From: Phyto melanocephala
Lineage: Eukaryota; Arthropoda; Insecta; Diptera; Rhinophoridae
DNA: 64,000 nucleotides
Assembly: GCA_941918925.1 (NCBI GenBank)
Contig: OW799237.1
Coordinates: 18,829,201 to 18,893,200 of the forward strand
Direction: 5' to 3'
Part shown: in pieces, positions 22,547 to 34,440 of the stretch
Numbering within the stretch: the stretch's first letter is position 1
Layout of the letters: every line of letters starts with the position of its first letter
Program-made: the position numbers and the translations under genes
The notes under the pieces: generated by a model
The model's database searches: none
Seen by the model: the letters and a program-made list of their open reading frames with translations, nothing else
Told to the model about the DNA's origin: nothing

Positions 22547-22924
22547 TATTATTTCCAAAATTTATTCTATTTACATAAGAAATGGTAAAGAAGTTTTGGA
22601 ACCGATGACCTTGAAATTGCTATAAATGTACATATTTCGTCTTTTTGAATAGAATCGAAAGAGTTAAAAAACTATTAGTAAAATTTGCTCTCCTTGGTAA
22701 TGAAATTATTTTATCTATATATCTTTCAATATCCTCGTTGTTTACTTTTGGGTTTAGAACAGTGATGCGCAAAACTTTTTATTAGTGAGTAAAATAAAAT
22801 TGCACTGGAAAAAAGTGGCGTCAAAAAATTTTGGCGTAGAAAGTAGTGAAAACAGGAAATTAAAAAATAAAGCTAGAAATGATAATAGCATGGAAAACCA
22901 CTTTTTGGAATATATTTTATATTA
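22547..22924. other. AT-rich DNA, nothing recognised
   Basis: No gene or repeat structure recognised. Confidence 0.4.
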
Positions 22925-24031
22925 CCGTCATGTACGTTAATATAAATACCACAACGTAGCTAAGCATAGATTTTAGATTTTATGTTATACGCTATTTTCT
23001 TTGTTATTTCTGACGACATCTTTGATTTTAAATTTTTACATATTTTCTGTATTCTACTGGTCAAGATCTTTAATTTGATTTGTTATGGTTAAAAAAAAGT
23101 TGTTCCGCCATTTTGTTTCAAACGCCATCTTGGATAATAGTTTAATACACTGTAGTGTCCAACGCCTTCTTATTCATACCAATATCGTGGGTATTAAAGG
23201 GGACAATGCCGTAACTACTATATTTTACTTATTATTCGTCATTAAATAAATAAATAAAATCTAGGAAGCCATCTTGGATTTTTTTTCTTTAAATGACTAA
23301 CACTATATTTTAATACTCAAGCCCTTTCATTTGATAATCATATTGGCTGTCTCAGTTGTATAGAAATATCGATTTCCTTAGTAAACACCGAAGCAGATGT
23401 ACTTTGGTACTTATATCTCAGTTGGCATCAAACCGATTTGTCAGTTTTTTTAAATAATTTATGAGATTACGACTTATAATTTGAAATCTTAAGTGTGTTC
23501 TTAAATTATATAACAGCTTGAAATTTTTGATATATTGAAAAAAAGTTAAAATTTTTTAAAATAATTTTTGCCTATAACTTTGCCGTTTATTGGCCAATTT
23601 GTCCAAAATTCAATGAATATCTCTAGAAGTATAAAAAATCTATAAATAGTTAAAACCTTGTCTTTAAATTATGCTAGGGCTGGAATTTATTAATTTTCGT
23701 GGTTAAAATAAGCGATAAAACAGAGGCACTTGTGCTTATTTGCTCATATCTCAGAAAGTTATGAGGCGTTTGTAGTGATTTCAAATACCAATCTGCTTCC
23801 AAATATTTATAATATTTTCATACCTTATACAGGTCTTGCCGATGTCTGAGGGCTTCAAAAAGATGATTTCAACATACACACGGACAGACATATAATGCTC
23901 AATCGACTCCTCTATTTATAAGCTCTTATAAAATATGTATATACTTTATGGGGTCGGAAATGAATATTGTAGAAATTTCACACGGAATGACAAACCTATA
24001 TATACCCTTACACTTACTATAAAGGGTATAA
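22925..24031 (+). repeat. mini-me-like repeat, long form
   Basis: Ends with the standard tail (ACACGGACAGACATATAATG, CTTTATGGGGTCGGAAATGA, AAAGGGTATAACA). Upstream are the long-form modules: AAACGCCATCTTGGATAATA, CAAGCCCTTTCATTTGATAA, TTGCCTATAACTTTGCCG and ATTTGCTCATATCTCAGAAA. The head is decayed; the start given is where similarity to 38320 onward begins. Confidence 0.65.
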
Positions 24032-24404
24032 CAAAATCGTACAAAAGTGCACATTTTCGTCTTCGCTGTTTAGTCGGCAAGGCGACTAAATAAAAGTGCT
24101 TATAAATATGTGTTTGATTTTAATTTACACAATTGTGCTCTAAGCTGGGCATCTCTGGTTAAAAATCTCTATATTTCATGTATATTTAATTCAATTTATT
24201 TTTGTGTATCATTTTAGTTTCTAAGATTTAATAATTAAACAAAGCTAATGGAATAATTATTTTTCATACTAAGTGTAAAAAAATTTTATTTTGTATATTT
24301 TATAATCTGAAATAATTAAAACATTTATGTATATAAACGAAAAAGTTATTATTTTAAACTAAACGGTGACTTTTGCCCTACCCTGTATTTAAAAAACATC
24401 TTTT

Positions 24405-24790
24405 CACATCATTTTTGTCTATAACTTTGCCGATTTGCGACTGATTGTCCAAAATTTTTTGCAAAACGCTCTAAGGGAATATTATATTTTAAAATAGTAA
24501 CAAACGTGTCAGAAAATCCGAGAGTTAAACATCATAAGTTTTTGGTAAAAATATCGGGCAAAAGAAAGAGGGAGTTATGTTTATTTATTTATATCTTAGA
24601 GAGTTATAGGGCGATTGTACTGGTTTTCCATAGCGATTAATTTCCAATATTTAAAAAAAAAATGATTTAAGCCATCACACGGACAAAAGGACATCGCTCA
24701 ATCGACTTTTTTATTCATAAGCTGCTAAAAGATATATAAATAAAGGGGTTTGGAACCAATATTGTAGAAATGACAAAGTTTCAGTATTTT
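24405..24790 (+). repeat. Degenerate mini-me-like copy
   Basis: Contains TATAACTTTGCCGATTTGCG, TATATCTTAGAGAGTTATAG, ATCACACGGACAAAAGGACA and GGGGTTTGGAACCAATATTG, in the order expected of the tail half, but heavily diverged. Confidence 0.55.
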
Positions 24791-24891
24791 AGTATTTTGT
24801 CAAGTGAAATTTTAGAAATAATTTTCTCTTTTTAAGTCATATACGGTAACTCTACATTTTATAAATCACCTTACATTTATATTATTCAGAT

Positions 24892-25098
24892 CAAGGCATA
24901 TTTATTCATCAGGTACTCTTGATTCGCCAGCTGATTATTTTTTTCAATACTTATTTTTAGTTTCCGCTGTCAAATGCATAACCAAAAAACAATATTCTCT
25001 CTTTTCTAATTTATTTCAAATGTCAAACTTCATATATAAAAAATATAAACAAAAAATTCTCTCCGAACTGCAATTACCTGATGAATAAATATGCCTTG
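24892..25098. mobile_element. hAT-type MITE (CAAGGC), copy A
   Basis: This 207-bp element has 24-bp inverted ends starting CAAGGCATATTTATTCATCA. It is flanked by the 8-bp direct repeat ATTCAGAT (24884-24891 and 25099-25106). An 8-bp duplication with CAAG...CTTG ends fits the hAT superfamily. The interior (AATTCTCTCCGAACTGCAAT) matches copy B at 35487-35697. No coding. Confidence 0.85.
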
Positions 25099-25106
25099 AT
25101 TCAGAT

Positions 25107-25920
25107 GTTTAATTTAAAACTAACAAAAAAACCTTTCCAAATAAAATAAAGTAGCTTCACACAACAACTATCCCTCCATCTACCTTAATATTTCTTAAAT
25201 TAAGTTTAATAAACAAAGTTTTGTATATTCAGCCAATTTTTGCAAAAAAAAATTTACAATTCACAAAAGGTTTAGATAAAAAAGCTTGCATACAAAATTT
25301 GTTTTTTAAACCTTTAATAAAGTTTAAATTTGATTATGAATAAGGGTGTTTAAATATTTAAGCATTAATTATAACACTTTTTACTAAAAAAAAAAGTTCA
25401 TTGTTTACTCAAAAAACTTATTTAACTTTGTTTATCAAATTTAATACCACAATTTTACAGAACATAAAGCTTTAAAAAGCTGACATAAATCTTCAGTTTT
25501 ACTAAATTTTATAAAAGGAGTTTTACCAACCTTTCGCCCTCACGTCTTAGAGCCAAAGAAAACACAATAATTTATAAACACTTTAAACAAGTTATATTGA
25601 AATATACAAGGGTGTCATGACCTTGTTATCAAAAACAGTTTTATTATTTATAATCCTTTAAATAAGTTAACAACTTTGCTAAGTAAAATAAATAAATTAA
25701 CAAAGAAATTAATCAAAAGCTAATTTAGGAAAGTGTATTTGATATTTATCAAGGACTTGAGCGATATATTCTGTTATTGATAACAGTAATCTGAAATAAT
25801 TACAATTAAATACATGGCATTTGCAACTAGTTAATAAGGCTCTAAAAAAGCGAAAATAAATTGCAACAATAACAAACAGAAATAAATATAAAATACCATT
25901 ATTTGGTTTAAAGAACAACT
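25107..25920. other. AT-rich DNA, no gene seen
   Basis: A/T-rich, with no supportable coding or structural signal. Confidence 0.4.
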
Positions 25921-26144
25921 ACAAGGTGGCGCCAACGTTGTTACCCTAAATTCTCTGATTGCAATTTTTTTAATAAATAAAAAGCTTTAGTTTTGCTTTT
26001 GGATAAAGTTTATTTGATGTCTTAATTTTTTGACGTGTAGGTTCTATCCGTTTCCTACACATATGTCAACGAGACCTGGGATTTTCCGGCATTTAAAAAA
26101 ATTATAGCATTTTCCAATAGAACAATTTTTTTGCGCCACCTTGT
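25921..26144. mobile_element. 224-bp element with 12-bp inverted ends
   Basis: Left end ACAAGGTGGCGC (25921-25932) and right end GCGCCACCTTGT (26133-26144) are perfect inverted copies in otherwise A/T-rich DNA. No coding inside and no clear target duplication. Probably a MITE of undetermined superfamily. Confidence 0.55.
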
Positions 26145-26599
26145 TTAATATAACTTAAACACAAGAAATCGAGAACGAAAATATTAACATATCTTTTTTT
26201 CGTTTTAAGATAGCTTTTAGTGTCCTTATATATGCACTGAACTAATAAAATTAAAAGTTTATATTGTTAATATTAGAGCTCAATTACTGCGATACTTAGC
26301 AAGTAAGTTCCCAAAACTTGGCCAGACTACCTTGACACCAGTAATAATAGGAAATAGTATCTTAAAAAACATATGCCAGAAAATATACAGTTGAACTTCC
26401 ATAACTAAAATAATTATTTTTCAAATATATAATTTGACTTACAAATATTGTGTGTTACGATGTTTTTTAATTTTTTTATTTTATTTTTTTTTTGTAATTA
26501 TAACTCTATGTCTTTGACAGAATTTGTTAACTCACTTGATCAAATTGTATAACATTTAAATTTCACTGGGGAAGAGGAACTTGGATAGGCTTAATATTT
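26145..26599. other. AT-rich DNA, nothing recognised
   Basis: Spacer before the LINE pseudogene; a T-rich run lies around 26465-26495. Confidence 0.4.
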
Positions 26600-27607
26600 C
26601 AGGCCAACCAGTTTAATATCTTTTCAGTTCAAAGTGTTAAAAAGGGTGTTGGTAGATTTCCTGGAGGACAATACGTTGATGCATAGGCCATTGAGTGGAT
26701 GTCAGCAAGCTTTTAGGGCTGAGAGGTCTTTTAAAACAACGCTGAAAAAAGTAGTGAGGGAGGCTAAAAGGAAAACATTCAATGCGTTCTTCCTATGTCT
26801 GTATTTATGGGCATAAAAGAAGCTTTCGACAGGATCTCTTTAAACAGACTGAGAAATGCTCTTGTTGATCGAGAGGTTGATTCCATGATAGTAAAATATA
26901 TCGTCTCCATGCTCAAATATAAGACAGTGAATCTCAAGAATGAATGCACCAGTATTTGAGAAAGAAGAGGTGTGTTGTTGAACGTAACTGTGTAGATAGC
27001 CTACTCTAAACTCTGGAGGCAATAGGCATACATGCGATAAGGTATGCGGATTATATGGCAATTACAGTTGGTAGTAAGTTCATGGATACCAATTTATATT
27101 GCATGAGACAGGCGCTTTTGGTTACCAAGAAATTGAGTTGTAAACAGGAACCATGAACGCTTTGCTCTTCACGAGGAAAAGGAAGGGTTTAAAGGTTGGG
27201 TCCTTTATGCTTTTTGGAACACAAATCAACGTATCCAGGACAGTGAAATATCGGATGAAAAGCCAAATCTGGAATTATCACAACATGACGAGGATATTAA
27301 AGGCATAGGCGAATTTGAATTGGAGTAACCGGGTTAGCGATCAAAGATAGACAATCTCGCCTAATGCTGCACAATAGATTAATACGATGATGAAATAACT
27401 TACGCATATGCTGTCTGGTAACCGACGGCCTCTCAGTCGATGATAAGGTGGAAGCTTAAAAGGGTTCAGAGGTGTCATATGTACTCCACCAACATAAGCA
27501 ATAGAATCAATGCTAGGATTGCTGCCGTTTGACTTGTTTGTATACGAAACGTCTGAAAAATCAATTCAGTATGATGATATATTGAATGTTCCTGAAGAAT
27601 ACTGAAA

Positions 27608-29022
27608 GGCTCCACGAAAAGCCCCCCAATGAAATAACGCCCAGGAAACAATCCCCAATGAAGTAAACCCCAAAAAATTGGAAATAACACCCAAAAACAG
27701 TGAATGAAATAACATCCAAAAATAAATGAATTAAGCCCCAAAACGAAAACGAAACAACCCCCAATATTTGGTAGTTATTTCATATGAAATAACTCCCAAT
27801 GATGAAAATGAAATAACCCCCAATGAAATAAACCCCATCAGCAACAAAAATGAAATTATGCCCAAAATTCATAAAAGAGTCAGTTTCACTAAGGATTTAA
27901 TGAAGTCAATATGGACCAACAGCAAAATCGCATATTTATTGATATAAATCGTGTGGAGGCCCGCAGGCGTCTTCTTCATAATAAGAATATTTATATGCAA
28001 CTTCGAAAGTGTGCCAGCATTCATAATCAATTTTTTTTGGTGAAAGAACATACAAAGCTCGTTTAATAGTGACTACTTTTGGTTTTGTAAATGGACTAAG
28101 TCAAGTGCAGTTATTTTCCCTTATACGATGGAAGCAATTTCAGATCAGCTACCAACGAGCTATCCTAAAACTTTACGAATGGCTTTAAAAATCCAACTCA
28201 TGGGAAACGTTATTATAGTTATAATATTGTAAAGAAGACAGTAATTTTCTGTAATGGAGATGTAAGAAAGTATGGACAAAGAATTGTTTAATATTTCCAA
28301 TATGTTTATTTTTGAAACCCAACTACAAAAAAATTATTTTCATGTACATACATAAATAATAAACTTAATACATAATACGTAAGAAATGATAAGTTAAAAC
28401 AAAACGGTTGCTCATGAAATCAAAATGGAAAAAATATACGTTGTATGTACAAATGCTGCCAGTTGGTTACACTTTATTATTATGGACCTTCTCACTGCTT
28501 GGCAAAAGTGGAACCAACAACCGATTACTTTTGATTTAGGGAAAACAATAATTATTGCCGTCCGTAGACTAATTTCGTAGTCTGTCACGAAGGTCACAGT
28601 AGCCAAATCCCGAACGTTATTATTTATGTATTTGAAAAGATATTGTAATATATTCACAGGCTAAAAGTTTTCTTGTAAAAGGCCTATTTTTATATAATTT
28701 ATTTACAAACACCCCCAAAACCAAAAGCTTTAAAAATGAAATAACCCCCGAATACAGAATGAAATATCACCCAAATTATACACGATATGAAACAAGCCCC
28801 GAATTTTAAATATTTGTTGGGTGTTATTTCATTGGAGATTATTTCACAATTTGAAAACCCCAAATGAGAAATGAAATAATTTCCAAAAAAAAATGAAAGA
28901 CGGCCCAAAAAAATTGGGAGTTATTTCATATGAAATAACACCCAAAAATGTATGAAAAAAATTTGGAGAATATTTCATTTCTCGTTTGGGCGTTATTTCA
29001 TTGGGGGGCTTTTCGTGGAGCC
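27608..29022 (-). mobile_element. Mutator-like element (MULE) with subterminal repeat arrays
   Basis: The 1,415-bp element has perfect 36-bp inverted ends (27608-27643, GGCTCCACGAAAAGCCCCCC onward, and 28987-29022) and an 8-bp target duplication TACTGAAA (27600-27607, 29023-29030). Inside each end lies an array of diverged units built around AATGAAATAACNCCCAA: about ten at 27625-27865 and a similar set at 28705-29010. Each array includes the palindrome TTATTTCATATGAAATAA. The interior has a MULE transposase fragment on the minus strand. Long complex ends and an 8-9 bp duplication fit the Mutator superfamily. Confidence 0.85.
28412..28657 (-). pseudogene. MULE transposase domain fragment
   Basis: The 81-residue minus-strand frame includes VTDYEISLRTAIIIVFPKSK and then IGCWFHFCQAVRRSI. 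This matches the MULE transposase signature: a D-[FY]-E catalytic-region motif followed by FP....GC.FH..Q...R. Flanks carry no further recognisable transposase, so the protein is cut down to one block. It supports assignment of the host element to the Mutator superfamily. Confidence 0.75.
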
Positions 29023-29290
29023 TACTGAAACAGCAGTGCATATAGTATGCGAATGTTCAGCACTTTAAAACAGAAGATTAGGGACTACAGACAAGCACAT
29101 ATTAAGTGTGAATGCTATAAAATGTTGTACAATGGAGATTGCCGAAAATTCCTATTCTATAACAAACGGGGTTTTGGTACCGCGATACAAGGGATCTCAA
29201 AATCACTGAGGAGCGAAGGGGTTACAAATAGACCCGAGATAATGGTGGTCTGCTTTAATACTCTCGCTTTATATATCCGTTATTAGGACT

Positions 29291-30240
29291 TTGACCATAC
29301 CATAAGGGTATTAATTTTTTATTCTTTATATTAAATATTGCTTGTTAAGTATTGATAATAACTTTAAAAGGAAATGCAATAGAGTTTCCAAGCAGCTAGT
29401 GTATAAAAAACTTACTTTGTTTCAAATATTTTATTTAAAAATCTAATACAAAATATTTTAAAATATATTAAATTTTAACATTGTTCATACTGAAAAATTT
29501 GTCTTTTACAAGCGTGTTGCCCAATAAAATTGGATGCCTACTTGAAAGCAACTTTAAAGGGAGAGGCATGATGTTTATAGTTTCCAAAATGCGCCGCCTT
29601 CAGGAGCGCAATAATATATTTCAAAGACTTTACATACAACCTGCTTCTGGATAGGTGATGTTGTCTTATTATTCAAGCTTGAGATCAGTTTTTTTATAAA
29701 AATTATTTTGTTACGATAATTATTTATATATTATATTTTAGGCGAGTCTAAAAGAGAATGAGAATACATATATGAGTCTTTCAACTTCTCGTTTAGACTT
29801 GTAAAAAATCTATAAATATGAATGCAACTCCTTACTTTAGCTTAAATTAATATCTATGAATGTTCATACTTCCAAAAAGAAAAATAAATAGTAATTATTT
29901 GGAAATACTTAAAAATTAAATTAATTCCTTTATCAACGCTTTAACTACTAGATTTCCTTTCACCTATATAAGTTCAAGTTATAGAAGTTCAACTGTATTT
30001 TGTTCGTGGAACATACTAAAAATTTTATATAAAGTTCCACCCGGTAAAATTTGGAACTTTTTTTATTTCGTTTTGCAGTCATTACTTCACCATATCTGAC
30101 GGTATCTATTTGTGTGTGTGTGGATTTCTAGTCGTCGTTAAGCTACTTCAAATTTATACTGTGGATTTGTGGCTTTTTTTATTATAGTTTCCACAATATT
30201 CGTTATAACAATCTGTTTCAATTCCATTCGATTTAATGTT
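29291..30240. other. AT-rich DNA, no gene seen
   Basis: At 29520 a GTTGCCCAATAAAATTGGAT stretch resembles the end of the Tc1 derivative at 59033 (CAGTTGCCCAATAAAGTCTA), possibly an old relative. Otherwise nothing recognised. Confidence 0.35.
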
Positions 30241-31038
30241 TTTTTATACCCTTCACACAGTGAAAAAGGGTATATATAGGTTTGTCATTCCGTGTGAAAT
30301 TTCTACAATTTTCATTCCCCATAAAGTATATATTTTCTGAAAGCTTATGAATAGGGGAGTCGATTAAGCTATGTCAGTCTGACCGACTGTCCGTGTGTAT
30401 GTTGAAATCAACTTTTTGAAGCCCCCCGAAATCGCTTGGACCCGGGTGAGGAATTAAAATATCAGAAATATTCGGGAGTAGATCGGTATTGAAAATCAGA
30501 AACATCGGTACTTAAAAAACTGAGATATGAGCAAAATCCCACGACCACCTCGATTTTTTTTCACAAAAACAACATTACAACAACAATATACATACATACA
30601 AACGTGTATTTTGGTTAGAGTAAACGTGGCTCGAATCCCAGCTGAGCCAAAAAAAAATTTTTTTTATTTTTTTAATCTTTTTTTTTATTTTTTTTTTTTT
30701 TTTATTTAATATATTATTAATATTTTAATTATTATTTTTTTCTTGTTTTTTTGTTTTATATTTATTATTTATATATTAATTATTTTTTAAAATTTTTTTT
30801 TTTTAATTTTTTTTTTATTTTCTTTTTTATTTTTTTTTTATTTTTTTTTAATACATACGTTAATTTTTAATTTTACAATGGGATGTTTTCATATATGTAT
30901 GTTTTTGATTTATGTATGTATGTACGTGTTTCAAATTAATGAGATGAATGGTGATACAAACTACTGTTATTGCAAGACTACACGTTGTGAAGGGTATATA
31001 AGATTCGGCACGGCCGAACATAGCACTCTTACTTGTTT
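30241..31038 (-). repeat. mini-me-like repeat, full length, reverse
   Basis: Tail TTTTTATACCCTTCACACAG at 30241; GTCAGTCTGACCGACTGTCC; GTTGAAATCAACTTTTTGAA; a long A/T tract at 30650-30850; head with the intact hairpin TTCGGCACGGCCGAA at 31004-31018 and CTCTTACTTGTT at 31027-31038. One small deletion removes part of the conserved TTTCCGACCCCATAAAG word. Confidence 0.85.
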
Positions 31039-31512
31039 TTGTAATACTTTAGTTTTCCTCATCCTTTTTGTGTAGCAAAAAGCCTAGAATTTCTTCGCTC
31101 AGCAGTACGACTAAACAGATTGTTGACAATATTTTTTTTTTCCTATTTTCTTATACTTGTCCCCCCGTCCTTTACGTTAATCTTAGCATAATGTAGTTTA
31201 AGTTAAGTAAGCTTAAGATTAGCCAACAAAATTCTTTAGATTTGTTCAAATTATATTTGAAGGTTTATTTATGGTTTATGGGTTTTTGTTGTGTATAGAA
31301 TTTTTTTTTTTTTATTATTTTCATTGTGGTACCGACTAGTTGTAAGACAATGTTGCGACTAGTTGGAATTTTTTTAAGTCTTTGGCAAAAAAAAAAATAT
31401 CATAAATTTTATTTTCTTTTACTTTTTGAGATTTTAATACATTATATTGAAAAAAAGAAATAGAAAAAAATTTAAAGGACTGAAATTTAGATATTAAAAC
31501 AGGAGGGACTTC
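31039..31512. other. AT-rich DNA, nothing recognised
   Basis: No gene or repeat end that I can support. Confidence 0.4.
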
Positions 31513-31666
31513 TGTGGCAATTAGGAAAAACTGCTTATGTCTGTTTTTATAGTTTTTCAGGAAAGCTCTTTTAATTTTTTTTGTGTATTTTTAAATTACG
31601 GGAACGCATTGGTGTTATAAACTTAATTTTAGCTTATGTCGACTTAAGCAGATATTCCTTTTCGTT
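31513..31666 (-). mobile_element. GTGGCAA-type MITE, copy 2 (short)
   Basis: Starts TGTGGCAATTAGGAAAAACT and GCTTATGTC, with TTTTTCAGGAAAGCTCTTTT inside. It ends AGCTTATGTCGACTTAAGCA and ATTCCTTTTCG. It is the reverse-orientation, internally deleted form (about 155 bp) of the copy at 34441-34787. Confidence 0.6.
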
Positions 31667-31799
31667 AAGGACTTACAGCAAATATTTATAAAGTGTGTTC
31701 CAACAAGAGCACTGGATTTAAATTTGTCACTTGATTATTAATACCAGTTGTACGGTGATGATTTTTAATAGTTGTCCGGTACAGACAACTCGATTTCAA

Positions 31800-32190
31800 A
31801 TGAGCAATGTTTAGTTATTTTAAAAATTAAAGCTAAATGTGCCTCATCGATAAAAAGGTTTTCTTTAAAAATATTCTCTAATTCACGAAGCTCTTCACAT
31901 TTTATTGGCTTGATTTTTTTTATCAATTGAAGCTTGTACGCATGAAAATGATGATCTTAAAAAAAATTCGTTGTTTAGTCTTTTTGAAAATATTTTTGTC
32001 GAACGGAAATATTAGGATTCTCGGCCACGCTTCTCCTACTTTGGTTATATTTCTTATAGTAACTAACAAAGACGGGGATCCATCACCATGAATTTTGTCA
32101 CAAGTTTTGTAAAAAAGACGCCTCACTGTCGACTCATTTGGGGCATGACAGCGACCGAAAACTTGACGCAATTGGCTAACTGCTTTGGCA
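31800..32190 (-). pseudogene. Tc3-like transposase pseudogene (N-terminal half)
   Basis: The minus strand reads VFGRCHAPNESTVRRLFYKT, a helix-turn-helix type DNA-binding motif seen at the start of insect Tc3-like transposases. After frameshifts follow ENPNISVRQK (linker), HFHAYKLQLIKKIKP (the 'H.YK.QL.QELKP' block) and FIDEAHLA at the first catalytic Asp position. The order is correct but at least two frame changes and a stop intervene. It complements the N-truncated copy at 4226-4942 in showing the missing domain. Confidence 0.65.
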
Positions 32191-33303
32191 AAACTTTAAG
32201 CTTTTTATAATGTATTTTTTTTTTATTTCAGTTCAATTACTTTTAATTTCTATTAAATTGCGTTCTGTATATATGACAATTGTAAAAAACACAATACAAA
32301 TCGTATTAACAAAATGATGGCACATCTAAATCGGGCGCCCATAGGATGTTATCAAAAATAAGCGTTGGGATATTTTGTATATTTTTTATTAAGAAGCAAT
32401 CAGTGTGTCATTGGCAAACCGCAGAAACTGCTTTGGGTCTACGTGAAATTAATACAAACAGATTAAACAACAAACAAACACTTTTTCTTACAGTACTATT
32501 TAAAATTTAATCATAATATTTAACTTTACATTTTTTATCAAGCTAAAAATATATTTTGACACTTTAAATGATTACGCAAAACAAAATATATATAAACTTT
32601 ATTGTCAAAAGTTTTTGATTTAAACTCTTTTCTCTTTGGAGTGAGTGCAAAACAGACAAAGTACAAACAGGGAATTATTTGAAAAACAAATAAAATATTG
32701 ATACCCAACAGAAAATCTAACTGTGTTCTGACAAACCCGATTATTTTACTTAAGTTGAAATGCAACCAGTTGTCTCACAAATTAAACACCTGCTGGGAAA
32801 TCAAAGAACAAACCTTTTTATAAAACATAAAGGCAAAAAAACTTTTCTTTACACCTTTCTCTACTTAGTTAGAGATAAAATTTACAAACATTCATACAGG
32901 GACACATGTCGTAGTCCACATGTCAAAACATATAAAAAACAATATGTTAGAACAATTTAAATTTATTATTTTAAAAACAAATAGTAGATAAAACAAGTTG
33001 ATAAAACAAAAAAATGTAAAGAAAACAAAAATGTCAACAATCATTTAAAACAATGAACCCAAGAGATAGATACTGTTGCTATGGGAGTTAAGTCTTTAAT
33101 AAAAAATTATTTGTATGTAAATACATAATATGTATAAAGAATAAAAAAATGATGACAATCCTTTTTAAGTCTTTGTAGAAATAAAAAATTTAAGGGAAAT
33201 TTTCTTTTAATAACAAATTGCGAAAACTAAAAATAAATAGATTTAAACAGCGATTTTAGTGCAAATTATCTTTACCCATATTAATAAAAGAAAATATGCA
33301 CAG
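32191..33303. other. AT-rich DNA, no gene seen
   Basis: Nothing recognisable. Short open frames here have the composition of noise. Confidence 0.4.
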
Positions 33304-33327
33304 ACATACATACATATGTATGTATGT
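33304..33327. repeat. Palindromic GTAT/ATAC microsatellite
   Basis: ATACAT units on the left turn into GTAT units on the right around a central CATATG (33313-33318), giving a perfect 24-bp palindrome. Confidence 0.7.
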
Positions 33328-33480
33328 ATGTACTAATCAAACTTCCCAGCTGCAAAAAGTAATAGTAAAGAGGCCTTTTAAAAGGCCTTATTTATCAAAC
33401 AAAATAACTACGAAATTTATTTTATACAAAAGTAGGGATATAAAAGCTTTCACACTTGCTTTACAGAAGATTATAATATG

Positions 33481-34226
33481 AACAAGTAACAGTGCTATAT
33501 TCGGCCGTGCCGAATCTTATATACCCTTCACAACGTGTAGTCATGCTATAACAATTGTTTGTATCACCATTCATCCCATATAAAATACGTGCATATGTAT
33601 ATACTGGTTAGAATATATGTGGCATCGAATCCTAGCTGAGCCAAAAAAAAATTTATTTTATTTTATTTAATATATTATTTATATTTTATTATTTTTTTTT
33701 ATATTTTTTTAAATTTTTTAAAAAATTTTTTTTAGAAAAATTTTTAAAAAATTTTTTTTTAAATTTTTTTTAATTTTTTTTGTAGTTTTTTTTTATTATT
33801 TTTTTCTTATTTTTAATATTTTTTTTTTTAATTTTTTTTTATGGTATGATTTTTACATGTATGTATGTATGTATGTTGTTGTTGTAATTGTGAAAAAAAA
33901 CGAGGTGGTCGTGTTTTTTTGCTCATATCTCAGAAAGTTATGGGGCGATTGTGCTGAATTTCAATAGCGATTCATTCCTGGATATTTCCAAGAGATTGAT
34001 ACCATATACAGATCTGAGGAACATATAGTTGCTTCTAAAAGTTGATTTCAACCAACACACGGACAGACGGGCAGACGGACAGACGGTCAGGGCTTAATCG
34101 ACTCCTCTATTCATAAGCTTTCAGAAAATATATACTTTATGGGGTCGGAAATGAAAATTGTAGAAATTACAAACGGAATGACAAAGCTATATATACCCTT
34201 GTGCACCACAGGTAAAGGGTATAAAA
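33481..34226 (+). repeat. mini-me-like repeat, chimeric head and tail
   Basis: The head is of the main type (AACAAGTAACAGTGCTATAT, TTCGGCCGTGCCGAA hairpin, TATACCCTTCACAACG). The 3' part is of the other subfamily (TTCATTCCTGGATATTTCC, GATTGATACCATATACAGAT, GTGCACCACAGGTAAAGGGT, ATAAAAA). The order inside is also odd: a GTATATACTGGTTAGAATAT and TCGAATCCTAGCTGAGCC block in inverted orientation precedes the A/T tract. It looks recombinant. Confidence 0.75.
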
Positions 34227-34440
34227 ACTGTTAATATACCATTTGTCATTGATTTATCTGCACAGCAAAAAAACTATCATAAATTTGTTCTATTTCTTAG
34301 ATATAAAGAAAACGTGTAAACGATATTTTGTTGTTGTCATCGTTGGGCGAACAAATGTTCTTACAACGCATTTTGAACCAGAGCAGAACATCAATTAGAT
34401 TGGTCTACACGAAACATATTTATGTATGCACAATATCAAT

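Larger units (their letters stand above)
26600..29290 (+). pseudogene. R1/Jockey-type LINE ORF2 pseudogene, split by a MULE
   Basis: The plus strand carries reverse transcriptase blocks in order across frameshifts. LSGCQQAFRAERSFKTTLKK (26690 on) is the fingers-region block. KEAFDRISLNRLRNALVD (26817 on) carries the first catalytic Asp. RYADDMAITVGSKFMDTNLY (27030 on, overlapping YADD box) follows, then a thumb-like region. AIESMLGLLPFDLFV (27500 on) resembles the post-RT segment. The MULE at 27608-29022 interrupts it. Afterwards TETAVHIVCECSALK (29024 on) is the CCHC-like C-terminal motif. The RNase H part expected between is missing. Locally higher GC content marks the fragment. It is inactive. 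Confidence 0.75.

Noticed and set aside
33300..33335. CRISPR-like or regulatory array
   Set aside because: It is a short GTAT/ATAC palindromic microsatellite; this is eukaryotic DNA and no spaced repeats exist.
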